A stretch of DNA of 64,000 nt, taken from Phyllostachys edulis (Eukaryota; Streptophyta; Magnoliopsida; Poales; Poaceae). The stretch covers positions 30,598,215 to 30,662,214 of the forward strand of contig CM070561.1 in assembly GCA_036346405.1 (NCBI GenBank). The letters run 5' to 3'. Shown here piece after piece: positions 1 through 10,869 of the stretch. Position numbers and translations under genes: made by a program. How positions within the stretch are numbered: the first letter of the stretch is position 1; every line of letters begins with the position of its first letter. Below the pieces are notes generated by a model that was not told the origin of the DNA, made no database searches, and saw only the letters and a program-made list of their open reading frames with translations.

Positions 1-625
1 ATATATCTTTTAGTTATTTTCTGTTGATATTTGTCATATGCATATTTTGTTTTGTGAAGATTTGTCTTATGTGTTATGGCACGATGAATTCTAATATTTT
101 TTTAAAAATAGGTTTAGTTATAACCTTATCACTCGTGTACTACAGCCACACCCGCGCTATTTGGCGCGGGTTGTATTCTAGTCTTTATCAACCTCAAGGG
201 GCTTGAATGACATTGGCCTAGCTCACGGGATACCAGCAATCCAGTCATTGATCGCTGACTCCATTGACGAGGACATCCGTTGCTCGGTTTTCGGATGGTT
301 GCAACTGACAAGCAGCTAGGATTCTTTGCATGAGCTATTTTATGGTATACTCAATTTAATATAGATTGTTCATTCTCTTTGATTCAATGATTCAGATTAG
401 TTTGAATTTAGTTATACTACACCTGATAGTATAAATAGTAAAATATCGGGAGGTAGAATTGTAATAGCTCATGAATCGCATGCTAAAAGATAATATTTTC
501 AATCCTAGTTGAAAAAGTCTATAATACCTTTACAAAAAAATTATAAATACAAAGAAAAATCTATTATATTCTTAACAAATCAATGATCAGATTTGATTTA
601 TACTATCATCATATACCGTAAAATT
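1..625. other. AT-rich sequence, nothing recognised
   Basis: No reading frame here resembles a known protein and no terminal repeats were found. The stretch is AT-rich with short A/T runs and ends where similarity to a transporter begins. It may be what is left of the 5' part or introns of that broken gene, but nothing in the sequence shows it. Confidence 0.3.
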
Positions 626-1636
626 TCTCTCTTAGCATTGCTGCTGGCACCAACAGCAATCTTCGGAATTGCAGGCTGGCGCATCGCCTTCCATCTTGTG
701 GCAATCATCAGTGTCATTCTAGGGTACCCTTGTTTGGTTCTTTGTCGTGGATCACCAATTCCCCCTCAACAATGCTGGCCCGCTGCTGCCCAGCACGCTA
801 GTCGGTAGGCGGTCCGCATGGCAAGAAGCCAAGGAATTGATCGATGAGGCCAGGTCTGTGATTCAGATTCAGACATTCCAAATCTTCGTGGCTCAGGGTG
901 TTTGTGGATCATTCCCATGGAAGGCTCTTTCTTTCGCGTCAATGTGGCTTGAGCTCATGGGATTCAGCCACAAAGATACCGATGTTCTCATCAGGGGCGG
1001 AGCCAGCATCGCCGTGCGTCTCGGGCCGGGCCCAGGGTGATTTGCCTCCTCCTGCAGCAGTGCACGTTAGAATTTTGTATTTTTACCTTGAATTTTTTGC
1101 TAGGCCTCGGGCCATGGCCCGAGAGGCCCGAGGCTCAACTCCGCCCCTGGTTCTCACGACTAAGTAGAGATGCACGTGGGGCGGGCTGCAGACAGCCCGC
1201 ACCAATCTGCGCTGGCCGCCAAGTCATTTGCAGGTACTGCTAGGCCCACTTGCACTCCTATGACTAACTTCTGGTTTGCTACCTCCCTCGGCGGTCTTCT
1301 TGGAGGAAAGATGGGTGACTTGCTTGCTCGACGATATCCGACTGCCGGGAGGATCATTCTGTCACATGTCGGTTCTGCTTCAGCTGTGCCTTTATCAGCT
1401 GTTCTGCTGTTGGGCCTTCCTGATGACCCATCTACTGGGTTCACTCACGGTGTTGTTCTGTTCATCATGTGTTGTCTTCAGTAATTTTTCATAGGTAACA
1501 ACATTTTTCTAAATCCTTGTGTGATGCTGATAGCTCTTGTTTGGCTTGCAGCCATATTTTGGCAGAGATCGTTCAAGAGAAATCAAGAGCAACCATCTTT
1601 GCTCTTGACAAGACTTTTGAGTCGATTTTAGCATCG
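626..1636 (+). pseudogene. Broken MFS transporter gene (plant UNE2-like group)
   Basis: The conceptual pieces match plant major facilitator superfamily transporters of the UNE2-like type, which are membrane carriers with about 12 helices; only an internal part remains. From 5' to 3': a helix pair with APTAIFGIAGWRIAFHLVA (about 640-700), a linker with RRSAWQEAKELIDEAR (about 810-860), QIFVAQGVCGSFPWKALSF (880-945), MWLELMGFSHKDTDVL, then SLGGLLGGKMGDLLARRYP and VLLLGLPDDP (1288-1437). After a probable intron, EIVQEKSRATIFALDKTFE appears (about 1567-1620). The pieces lie in different frames, a hAT MITE interrupts the gene at 992, and there are stops and no N- or C-terminus. About 85 bp of unrelated sequence (about 1170-1255) also sits between the MITE and the GGK block. 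The family call is from remembered motifs and the lesions are seen directly. Confidence 0.8.
992..1149. mobile_element. hAT-type MITE, 158 bp
   Basis: The element begins CAGGGGCGGAGCC and ends CTCCGCCCCTG, giving a 10-bp perfect terminal inverted repeat. It is flanked by GTTCTCAT (984-991) and GTTCTCAC (1150-1157), an 8-bp target duplication with one mismatch, as expected for the hAT superfamily. The inside is GC-rich with the palindromic run GGGCCATGGCCC and no coding potential. It splits the MFS pseudogene. Its first 10 bp are identical to the left end of the 12-kb hAT at 10032, so it may be a deletion derivative of that family. Confidence 0.85.
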
Positions 1637-1639
1637 TTA

Positions 1640-2073
1640 GTGGTGGCCAACGGGCCGCCCGGCCAGCCTGTGCCGACCTGGCACGACCAACTCGTTTACC
1701 TATGCGGGCTGTGCTGTGCAATCCTGTGGGCCGGAGTGCCGACCTAAGCACGGCACGCCGGCACCAGCCCAACACTGTTTGGCCTAGTTGGCACAGGATA
1801 AGCACGCAGCCACGCACGCGCACAAGCACGACCATTTCTTCCTCCATCCGCTCCGTGACCTCCATCCCTCGGTTCCTCCGCTCTTGCTGCCGTCGCCCCC
1901 TCCTCGCGCCTGTCCTCCTCCCTATGTTGCCGCCGCCTCCTCCCTGTGCCCATCCTCCTCCCGCGCCTGGCTCGCGCTGCCGCCGCTTGGCCTCCTCCTC
2001 CGTCGCAATTGCTGGCTGGGCTAGCCATGCTGTGCCCTAGGCCATGCTTGGCGTCGAGACACATTAATCGTCG
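1640..2073. other. GC- and CT-rich sequence, unassigned
   Basis: This stretch begins directly after the last recognisable MFS codon with GGGCCGCCCGGCC and GTGCTGTGC-type repeats, then becomes CT-rich. The reading frames present are compositional (Pro/Arg/Cys-rich) and match nothing known to me. The abrupt change from transporter sequence suggests another inserted element, but I found no terminal repeats or target duplication. Confidence 0.3.
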
Positions 2074-5000
2074 TGTCGTCTTTGGGTCATTTAACTTAGG
2101 AAATTAATCTCAAAATCCTATGTGTTTACTATACTAGTCCCATAATCAATGGCTATCACATACATTTACAACATTCATATTACATCCATACGCGAATAAA
2201 TACATCAGATTATTGCATAATATTAAACAACTGAGCACAGGTCATATTAACCACATTTTACACAAAGGGCCAACCGGCCAAATGAACATATAAAAGAGTA
2301 AATCGTAGCGGAAGCTAAAGACAACAAAAAGGCAACGGGCCCTCGTGGTACGCCCCAATCCATAGGCAATTGACTGGGAGTTAAACCTTAGAATGTGTCG
2401 TCATCATCACCCACTTGCGGCATGAAAGAAACCGGCCTTTGGTCTCCATCTTCTCCCTCTAAAAATGTTCAACAAATGCAAGGTGAGTACACAAGATACT
2501 CCGCAAGACTTACATCAAATGCAATTAGCTACGAGTTTGGCTATGTCAAAGGAAGGTTGTAGTGTCTGGTTTATTTGCTCAAAGCTAATTTGCATTTTGT
2601 AATAGAGAGTAGTAGATTGCAAACTTGTAACAACAAATGTCATTGGTAATAAAATAATAGTAAGTATAAATAGTATAATTAAACAAGTGGCCTCCTACCA
2701 AAACATTAAAACCACGGCAAAATCCTTTCACCGAACAACAGTGCATGGATCTCCCCATCCATACTCCACCCGAACCATTTTAGAAAACACAATGTCTACT
2801 AGTGTGTGATTTCACCAATCGATGTCCATGACCACGAGGACACGTCTATTTTAATAGATTTACACTTTACAGAGGTTGTATATCTTTACCCACAAGAGAT
2901 AATCAACTTATATTGTATGTTTGGCACACTTTCGTAGGTGTGTGACTAACGATTACCACAAAGCCTTTACATCGTCTATTCTAGCATCAAACTCCACCTG
3001 TTGGTCAGCCTCCTTTAGGATGGGGAGTGCCATTTGTCATCCCAAGGCCTAATCGTTGTGCTGGTAAATCTTGCCTATACTGGCCAAGATCCCTACGAGC
3101 ATGTGTACACTCCCATGCCCGCACTAGCTGCAAGCTACCTCCCCTTGGCTACTAACCCATGGTTTGATTGCTAGAACATGACGGATTATTATGCTAGGCT
3201 TGTCCGATACCGATACATGTGGTTTGCACGGATATACTTGGGTCTATGGCACAAAAGATCGGTCCTTAAGGACTCTGGCCAACTATCCCCAACCCAGATT
3301 GTGCCTTAGCACTAGTCTCATCCAACATTAGCCCAAGTCTAAAACAAGCTCTTCAGTTTTTCATGTGATAACCAAACTATCAGAGGTTTCCTCTGTACAC
3401 ATATACAAGTATCTCCCAATTTTTGGGTAATGATCAATTTCCAACTTATTGCTTGTAGTATCGATATTAGCATGACTAAGCAATTTATACATATGCCAAC
3501 TAAATTCCACTTAATTTAACTTAAACCAATGGTAGATATTCTAAGGTGACAATAGTAGTGGTATTCAAGTTCAAGGAGTATTTCATTGCAATATGGGACA
3601 TAGCTAACTCTAAGCATGAGTATAATAGTTTATTCAAAGTAAGCAGTGCGTAAATAATTGTAATGAAAACAAGATAATTTTTGAAATCATAGGATCAAAG
3701 TGATCAAGGGGTTGCTTGCCTTGCTGTTGAACACTTGTCTCTTACTATGAATCCACTTCAAATTGCTTTCGGTACGCCGACATCTAATCGGTAAAAGCCA
3801 AGAACACAGATTTAATTGCACATCCAACATTTAATAGCTCACTAATCTATCAACTTATATCCATATCACCGAACTAGTCGTGTATGACATCCACCAATCC
3901 AGTCACATATGTGCTTCCGTGACCAACTCATAATCATCCATTTACTAATCCAATGGAGGCCACAAAACTATCAACTCCGAAAATAGGACTCATCCACCCC
4001 CAATTACACAGTACTCCAATATATTGTCTCCAATCAAATAATCAACTACTAGTTTCTCCCAATTCTAGCATCTATGACTCGCCTAACTATTACTTAAGAC
4101 ATCAAACCAAACTGCTCATGATTAAATTAATCATCCGATCCAACCTCCATAATCCATTACATAATACATGATCTATCCCTCGAGTATCGATTATAGAATC
4201 CTTATAGGCTCTAACTCCTAAAATCACCAAATCAATCAAGGGAAGAACTTCCAATTAATCCAACATTCGAGGCTCACCGTCGATTTCTATTTCCATGGGA
4301 CTCCAAATTAATATTATCTGATCTAATAATCCAGTAAAATATTTAATCCAACATCCACTGATCGACAAATCGTATTTGCTACAATGATCTAAATATTCGC
4401 ATCCACCAATATAACACCGCTAGATCACACCTACGCACAATTAAGACCTAATCGGGGAGTTATACCAGTCTAAGCTACCGGACGTGTTTTACGCTAAGCA
4501 TGCATAAAAAAATGCCATGCTTACGACGACTACACGACATGCACAGTTAATATTGTAATAGCAGTGACATAGATAATACTAGGGTTTTTACCGTGGACAC
4601 TAGCATGCGAACCACCTCTAGACGTCATCTTCTTTGCCACTCGTCTGCAACCGCCAACATCGCCACCAGTTCCACGTCCCTCGGCCAGTCGTTGTCGGGA
4701 CCCAAAATATGCAATTCTGGACCCTCTATGTATACTGCACTAGTCCAGGATCACGCTAGTGCACACAGTGGCAACATCAGTGAAATATCATTTCCATATA
4801 CACAGATAGCTAATAAATAGGCAAATAACAATAAACATCAGAGTAAAGACCTTAAGGTCAAAGCCTAGAATTAATGTCTTAGAAGGCAAAAAGCTCAATG
4901 AAGCTGCAGCGGAACGAAACGGGATAACTCCAGTGAGACCCATCCATATGCCCACAGGCAATCGGCTGGGGTGCGCGACCTAGTTCTCCACGATCCTTGA

Positions 5001-8000
5001 AGTAGACCTTGTTGATCGGCGATTCCTTGATTACGCTTGATTCGTCAAAGCAAGCGTGAGTACACACCGTACTCGCAAGTCATACCACAGAAATGCAATT
5101 ATACATGCAGGCTTATTCCAAAGGAATGGCATTCTGTGGTTATTTTGCAGCAATGCGACATTTGCAATTGAATACAAATAATAGATTGAAAGCATATAGT
5201 AAAACAAATAAACAATATTTAATTTTAACAGTTTGATTTCACAAAGACACACAGCCTAATCAAGTTATTCACATAGCCATATGACTTAAATCACACAGCT
5301 CCCTTCCCAACTGTTTTATAAAAATCTACCCCTCGTGTGAAATCTCTGAGCATGTCCATGACCGCGGACGCGGCTATTCGAATAGATTGTTTAACACTCT
5401 GCAGAGTTTGTACACTTTACCCACAAGATGCAATCAACCGAATCAAAGTTGATCACAACAAAACCTTTCGGAAACTTCATCTCAAGCATTGTACTCCCAG
5501 TGTGCTTACAAACCGCCATACCAAACTATACACAGTGGATGGTACGACACACACTGTCGGACAGGGAAGCGGCGAACCGTCCCGCGATGCGGCTACATGG
5601 TAGCACACACCTCCACCCTTTTGCACACAGTCTAACCTACAGCCTGAGCAATCAATGTCAAGACTCCATAACTTACTAAGTTAGGCCCGTCCCATAACAG
5701 GCATGTGGTTGTACGAGAGGCCCAGTTCAATGGCGCACAAAGTTCAGTCCTTAATTGACCAAGGCAAGACTTTCAATTTCTAACTAAGCCACGCAGATTA
5801 TTTTGACACACAGATTCATATCCCCAATTCACACAGCCACCATGTCACACAGTTTCCACCACTTGCCTCAATCTAAATCCTTTCCCACCCAGTTGGTTAA
5901 GTGCAACACATGCCATAATAGCACATAGTACACACAGTTGTATCACATAGTTCCATAGTCACTTAGTCAAGTTGATAATTGCAACTTTATATGAACAGAT
6001 GATTCGTGGCATGGCTAAGCAATCTAATCGCATCTAACCAACCCACGTTGGTGCTACAATAATACCAACTATTAAATAACCAAGCTAGGGTGACAAAAGA
6101 TTATGGCATATCAATTAGACAAGGATGTTATAACAATTTGGATTATTAACTAAACCCAAAAGCATTTAAATAAATACTTAAAGTAAATGCAATAATTTGA
6201 ATCAAAGTAACTTTTGAAAACAGGGATTCAATATGATCAAAGGTACAACTTGCCTTGCTAGCTATGACGATCTTATTTAACTTTAATCTTCTACTTCCTT
6301 GATCTTCTGCTCCTTCTTGATCAGCACTTCTCGCAGTAGCAACGTCTACTCGCAACAAGCAAATAAACCAAATAAATAACTAACAGAGAACAAACAAACT
6401 CCAAAAATTAAATAATAATCTCAGATAAATGGATCTAGAATTTAGATGAATTTAGGAATTTGGATGAACTCGATCGGAGTTCGGATTGAAAGGATATGAC
6501 TCTCGGAAGGATCACAAGAAATGATGAAGTCGAGAGAGAAAAGGATATTCAAAGAATATTCCTTCAGATTAAATAGAATGAGTTGGAGGCTTACAAGTGG
6601 GGTCCACTGGTAAGCTAGAGAGAACAAAAGTAGAGAATGACATGTGGGACCAATTGGATTTTAGAAAATAAATTAATTTCCGTAAAAGGAACAGTGAATG
6701 ACAGGTGGGCCATTGGTCTAAGGATCAGGTCCACGGAGACTTGCTAGTCCACGGTGGACCAAGCTCATGGCTAGGGTTGACAAAGGTTTGACTGACATGC
6801 GGGACCCGCATGTAAGAGAGAGAACTGATCTAGGGTTTTTTATTGAGAGGATGACATGTGGACTATTGGTCCATAAACCAAGTCCACGATCTAGGGTTTA
6901 GGTTCAAAGGCGATTGGTCCAAAGCTAAGGTTTGACTGGCATTGACTGACGAAAGGCCCTGCAGATCATAGACTAGGTTCATAGCGAACCACGTCTATAC
7001 TGCTTCGGCCTTTAGGATTTGGTTAGGTGTAGGCCACGCAGGTGATGACGGTGCATGCCACATGTGCACAGACGCTGAGGTGGCGAGGATGGAACAGCGA
7101 TGTGGCATCTGATTAGCGGTTGGCGAGGCCGTGCTGAGGTGTCGGGTGGCAAGAGATGACGGCAATGCCACAAGGGACGACGCACAAGCACAAGGACCTT
7201 GATGGCTGCTAAAAAGGCGATAACTAGGCGCATGACAGGCATCTGCGGCACAGGCACTGATCTAACGTGCGGGACCGCTCACCATAGAGACTAAAGAGAG
7301 AGGGAGAGCTGGACGGCCCCCATGGAAGGGACACAGAGGGAGCGCGCGACAGCCAAGGAGTCCTCGGGTGATTCCTGTCGGCTATGGACGGCGTGCATGA
7401 ATGGCATGCCAATGTGGCATGGCATTGAAACATGCATGGTCCTGATTAGGATTTAGAACGTGGGTCCCATTCGTCGTAGGGACAATAGAGTGAGGGGCCC
7501 GCACGCAAGAGAGACATCGCAGTGGGCAGCCATGGCCTTCTTGGGTCAGCGTCAACGGCGGCACGGCGGCACCTACCGACTCGATGAGGACGAAAATGGG
7601 GTGAGGATGCTGTCCTAGAGATGGAGAGAGAGGGGGCAGGGCCCGCATGGAAGGCGCACAGAGGGGGCACGCTACTGCCATGGCTTGATGGTAATTGACA
7701 TGGCAAGCAAGGTTTAACCAACGAATTAACAGGGAGCATGTATTAGGAAAAAACACACATGTGTTGGTTTAGAAGTAACAGAGGACCGAACACATCTCCT
7801 GGAACATATACATACACAACATACATGAACAGTGGCGCACGGGGATCTCCGGTGATGGCCGGTGGTGGCGAAGTTGAGTGAGGTCGAGCGCGGCACCGAC
7901 AGGCGTGAGGACGGCGCAACGAACCGGGGTAGAGACTATTCGGATCAGGACGGGACGTCCGCGCGGCTCCGACGAGTTGGGCAAAAAGGAAACTGACGAG

Positions 8001-9115
8001 GTCGGAGAATGGAGGGAGTGAACGAAGGTCTCACCAGATAGCAGATCGAACAGGAGGCGGCGCGCAGAGGAGGACGGTGTGGCGACCACCGTGACGCGGC
8101 TGCGGCGAGGAAGGGTGCGGCGTCGGAGCTCGGAGAAGACGGCCATGGCGACGACATGGCGGCGGCGGGACGAGGGCATGGCAGACGCGCTCGGAGGCGG
8201 CGCGGACCGAGGGCGGATCGACGAGGCACGACCCGGGGGAGCATGCGACAAAGGCCGGCGCCGAGCTTGGAGAAGACGACCTCGGCAGCGGCGATTGGAG
8301 ACCCCTTCGGCGGGGCGACTCGGGCACAGTGACGGCGCGAGGCAAAAAGGGAGCACGAGGCACGAGGGGCGGCGCTACTCATAGCGCCCCTGGGGAGGCG
8401 GGCTCGATCCGAACGCCAAGGCGGCGACGGCGCCATGAAGATCAGCGTCACACGCATCTTGATGCGCGACGCTGGGCGGTTACCGCAATGGTATGAAGCG
8501 GACCGGGATAAGCGGCGCTAGGGTTTGGCGGCTCGGTGGCGGCTTATCGAGTCGGCGCGGCACCGAGAATGGCGGCGGCGATTCTTGGCGCTTGTCTTGG
8601 CGGCAACAAGCAGCCCGGTGGGGCGCTAAGGGTGAGCCTTGTTGGGTTAGGTGTCTATCTTGGTGAGCAAAGAGGCCAAGGAGCTGAGGCATAAGCGCTT
8701 TGAAGGAAGCGAACCCGCAGTGCAAGGGTCACTCGGGTGAGAAATAGGAATGGCAACGGGCCAAAGGAAGGGAAACGGAATGGGCCGCGAGGATTTCAGC
8801 CCACGAGTTTATCTGGGATTTTCAATAGATTTTCTTTTTAGAAAATAACCGAAAATCCAAAAGGCAAAGAGAAAATAGCAAATGCACTCGGAAAAATTCT
8901 AGAAAAATCTAAAAAATATATCCAAGCACATAGAATCCAAATAAAATAGTTTTGATAATAGTTGATGTTCAGATTAATCATTTTAAATTGTTTTTGATTT
9001 ATGAAAGTCTCAATTAAGCTTTATTAATTCGAATAAAATTGGTGAAATTTTCTAGAGACCTAAACTACTCAAAAGATTTTTGAAAAGCCAAATTTTGGGA
9101 CGTTACAGTCGTGCA
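2074..9115 (-). mobile_element. LTR fragment or solo LTR, host of a nested LTR
   Basis: After removing the nested unit at 4693-9107 this is about 2.6 kb with no coding domain. It shares blocks with the other large LTRs: GGCCAACCGGCCAAATG near 2270, ATGTCCATGACCACGAGG near 2822 and TTACCCACAAGAGATAAT near 2888. CGTCG occurs just before it (2069-2073) and again at 9116-9120, with the unit itself beginning TG and ending CA. That pattern fits a 5-bp target duplication, but the motif is simple, the nested insertion would lie only 3 bp from the end, and the right end lacks the GTTACA seen in its relatives. Orientation is inferred from the relatives. Boundaries are tentative. Confidence 0.45.
4693..9107 (-). 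mobile_element. Solo LTR, 4.4 kb, gypsy-like
   Basis: It starts TGTCGGGACCC, ends GGGACGTTACA and is flanked on both sides by GTCGT (4688-4692 and 9108-9112), an exact 5-bp duplication. The start sequence does not recur inside and there is no gag, protease, reverse transcriptase or integrase, so this is a single LTR left by recombination, or less likely a non-coding LTR unit. In minus orientation it begins TGTAACGTCCC. Shared blocks such as GCATGTCCATGACCGCGGAC (5350), CGGCTATTCGAATAGATT and TTACCCACAAGAT link it to the other LTRs here. The element at 53288 is the same family. The 7.8-8.7 kb part is GC-rich and gives long chance frames. The superfamily is inferred. Confidence 0.8.
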
Positions 9116-10031
9116 CGTCGGTCAAATTCGCCCCAAATATGTGCCTCCACCTTTTCTCTTTTCCCTTTTTATTTTCTTTTCTCTTCGTTCTCTTCTTTCT
9201 GTTTTCTTTTCTTTTCATTTCTTTTTCCACTTTCCTTTTCTCTTTCCATCTGCACGACTCCTCCCTGACTCCTTTCTCTTTTCCCCCTTTCTTCTTCCTC
9301 TTCCTTCTTCCTTTCTTCCTTCCTTCCTCCAGAACTCCACCAGATCCTCACTCTACCTCCCTTCTTCCCTTTCGGCCGAGCTGGGTCTGGCTACCACCGT
9401 TGGTCGCCTTCCCGGTTGCCGCCTCCCGCCGCCCTGCCACGCTTTGGCCGTGCCTCACCGAGCTACCGCGCTCGTGCCGCTGGGCTGCCACCACCAAGCC
9501 TCGACCTCCACGCCTTAGAGCTGTCCAAGTGCGCCACCTGCGCTCTCGGCCTCCTCCTTGCCTTTTGTCGTGCTGCCTCGGCTACTCGGGCCCGATCACT
9601 GTAACCACACCGCTAGGCCACGCTCGGGCTCCGCCACGCCCTCAATCGTACCACTGAGCCCCTGTGCCTGGCTCCCTCGGCGTGCTCTCAGCCTCTCAGG
9701 CCCCGGCCTATGCCATCATTTCGGCGTCCAAGCCACCGAGTCGTCGTTGTCACCGCACCCTCCTCGGTCGTGCCGCTCTCGGCTCCACCACCGGCCGCAT
9801 GCGCTGTTGTGCCTCTGCACTGCCGCGCTCAGGCTCGGCCGTCGCCTAGCCAACACCACTCAACCGCCACACCTCCTTCTTGGCTTCGCACCACTGTTGG
9901 GTCTCCGCCCCGCCGGCTCCGCGTCGTCCTCCACTACACCACCCCATCGCTGTCCTCCCCTCGGCACCGCCACGACATTGCCAAGATGACGTGTGCATGC
10001 ACCGCGTCATCGCGCTAGCCGTGCACCAAGC
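9116..10031. other. Polypyrimidine then GC-rich sequence
   Basis: About 9150-9330 is a T/C-rich tract (TTTTCTCTTTTCCC-like), followed by GC-rich sequence with Pro/Arg/Ala-rich frames and no recognisable protein. CT-rich leader plus GC-rich body resembles the leader of a grass LTR, but no ends were found. It continues after the hAT insertion at 22287. Confidence 0.35.
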
Positions 10032-10462
10032 CAGGGGCGGAACTAGAATGGAAATGACCGGGGTTCACCATTTCACCATACATATAACAAAATATATCAT
10101 TTTGAAGCAATATGGTACTAAATAATAATGTATCCAACAATTTTTAGAATCAATATTTCAACATAACCAATGGCAATGTACAATGATAAAGAAGTAGCGA
10201 TCAAAATGCTTACCAATATAAAGAAACTCACTAATAATATTATTAATTGTAGCAAAGTGAAGCAACTAACGGTGAAATCATGGATAAAGATAGTCGACAT
10301 TGGTAAAATACATCATCCAACTTCAATGACCTATATAAAAAAGAACAAAACGAATTAAAATTATCTAGTAAAAAAAGTAGAATAGTCGAATGAAAGTAAA
10401 TACATTACCTTTTAGTACTTACGTTCTTTCAAGTTCACAAAACGATGAACCACAGCGTCATT

Positions 10463-10869
10463 CAGGGACAGAGCATCACGTAGACCAACATGGGCAGTGC
10501 CCCCCCCCAAGCATTTTTGAATTTTTTTTGAACACCATGTATCCATACTTAATATATATCTATACATATACACGTATACTCTCGATGATGGCTACGCTCA
10601 CCTGTGTTCGTGTATAAATATATATCTATACGTATGCACATATACTCTCGATGAATCTATATATGTAATTCACATAATGGTTACCCTATATATTAGGTTG
10701 TAGGCACTGGCTGAGCTTAATTAGTGCAATTTAGATTAGGCGAGGACCCCTATTGCACTTTGCTAAACTCTAAGAAAATTATGCTACTAATATGCGCTCT
10801 CTATCATATTCAGTTTGTAATTCTCTTGAGGCTAGCCCCCCCTATAATTTCTTTGAAGCTCCGTCACTG
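10463..10869. mobile_element. hAT MITE, 407 bp
   Basis: It starts CAGGGACAGAGC and ends GCTCCGTCACTG (10 of 12 positions inverted-complementary) and is flanked by an exact 8-bp duplication GCGTCATT (10455-10462 and 10870-10877). It contains a run of C (about 10501-10508), TATATATCTATAC repeats and no coding sequence. It lies in the 3' part of the larger hAT, just past the transposase stop. Confidence 0.88.

Noticed and set aside
7769..8457. Overlapping 110-195-codon minus-strand frames
   Set aside because: They sit in the GC-rich body of a solo LTR, are Arg/Pro/Ser-rich in several frames at once and match no retrotransposon protein.
9111..9989. Frames of 135-172 codons after a pyrimidine tract
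   Set aside because: Phe/Leu/Ser followed by Pro/Arg composition comes from the CT-rich and GC-rich DNA. No domain is visible.
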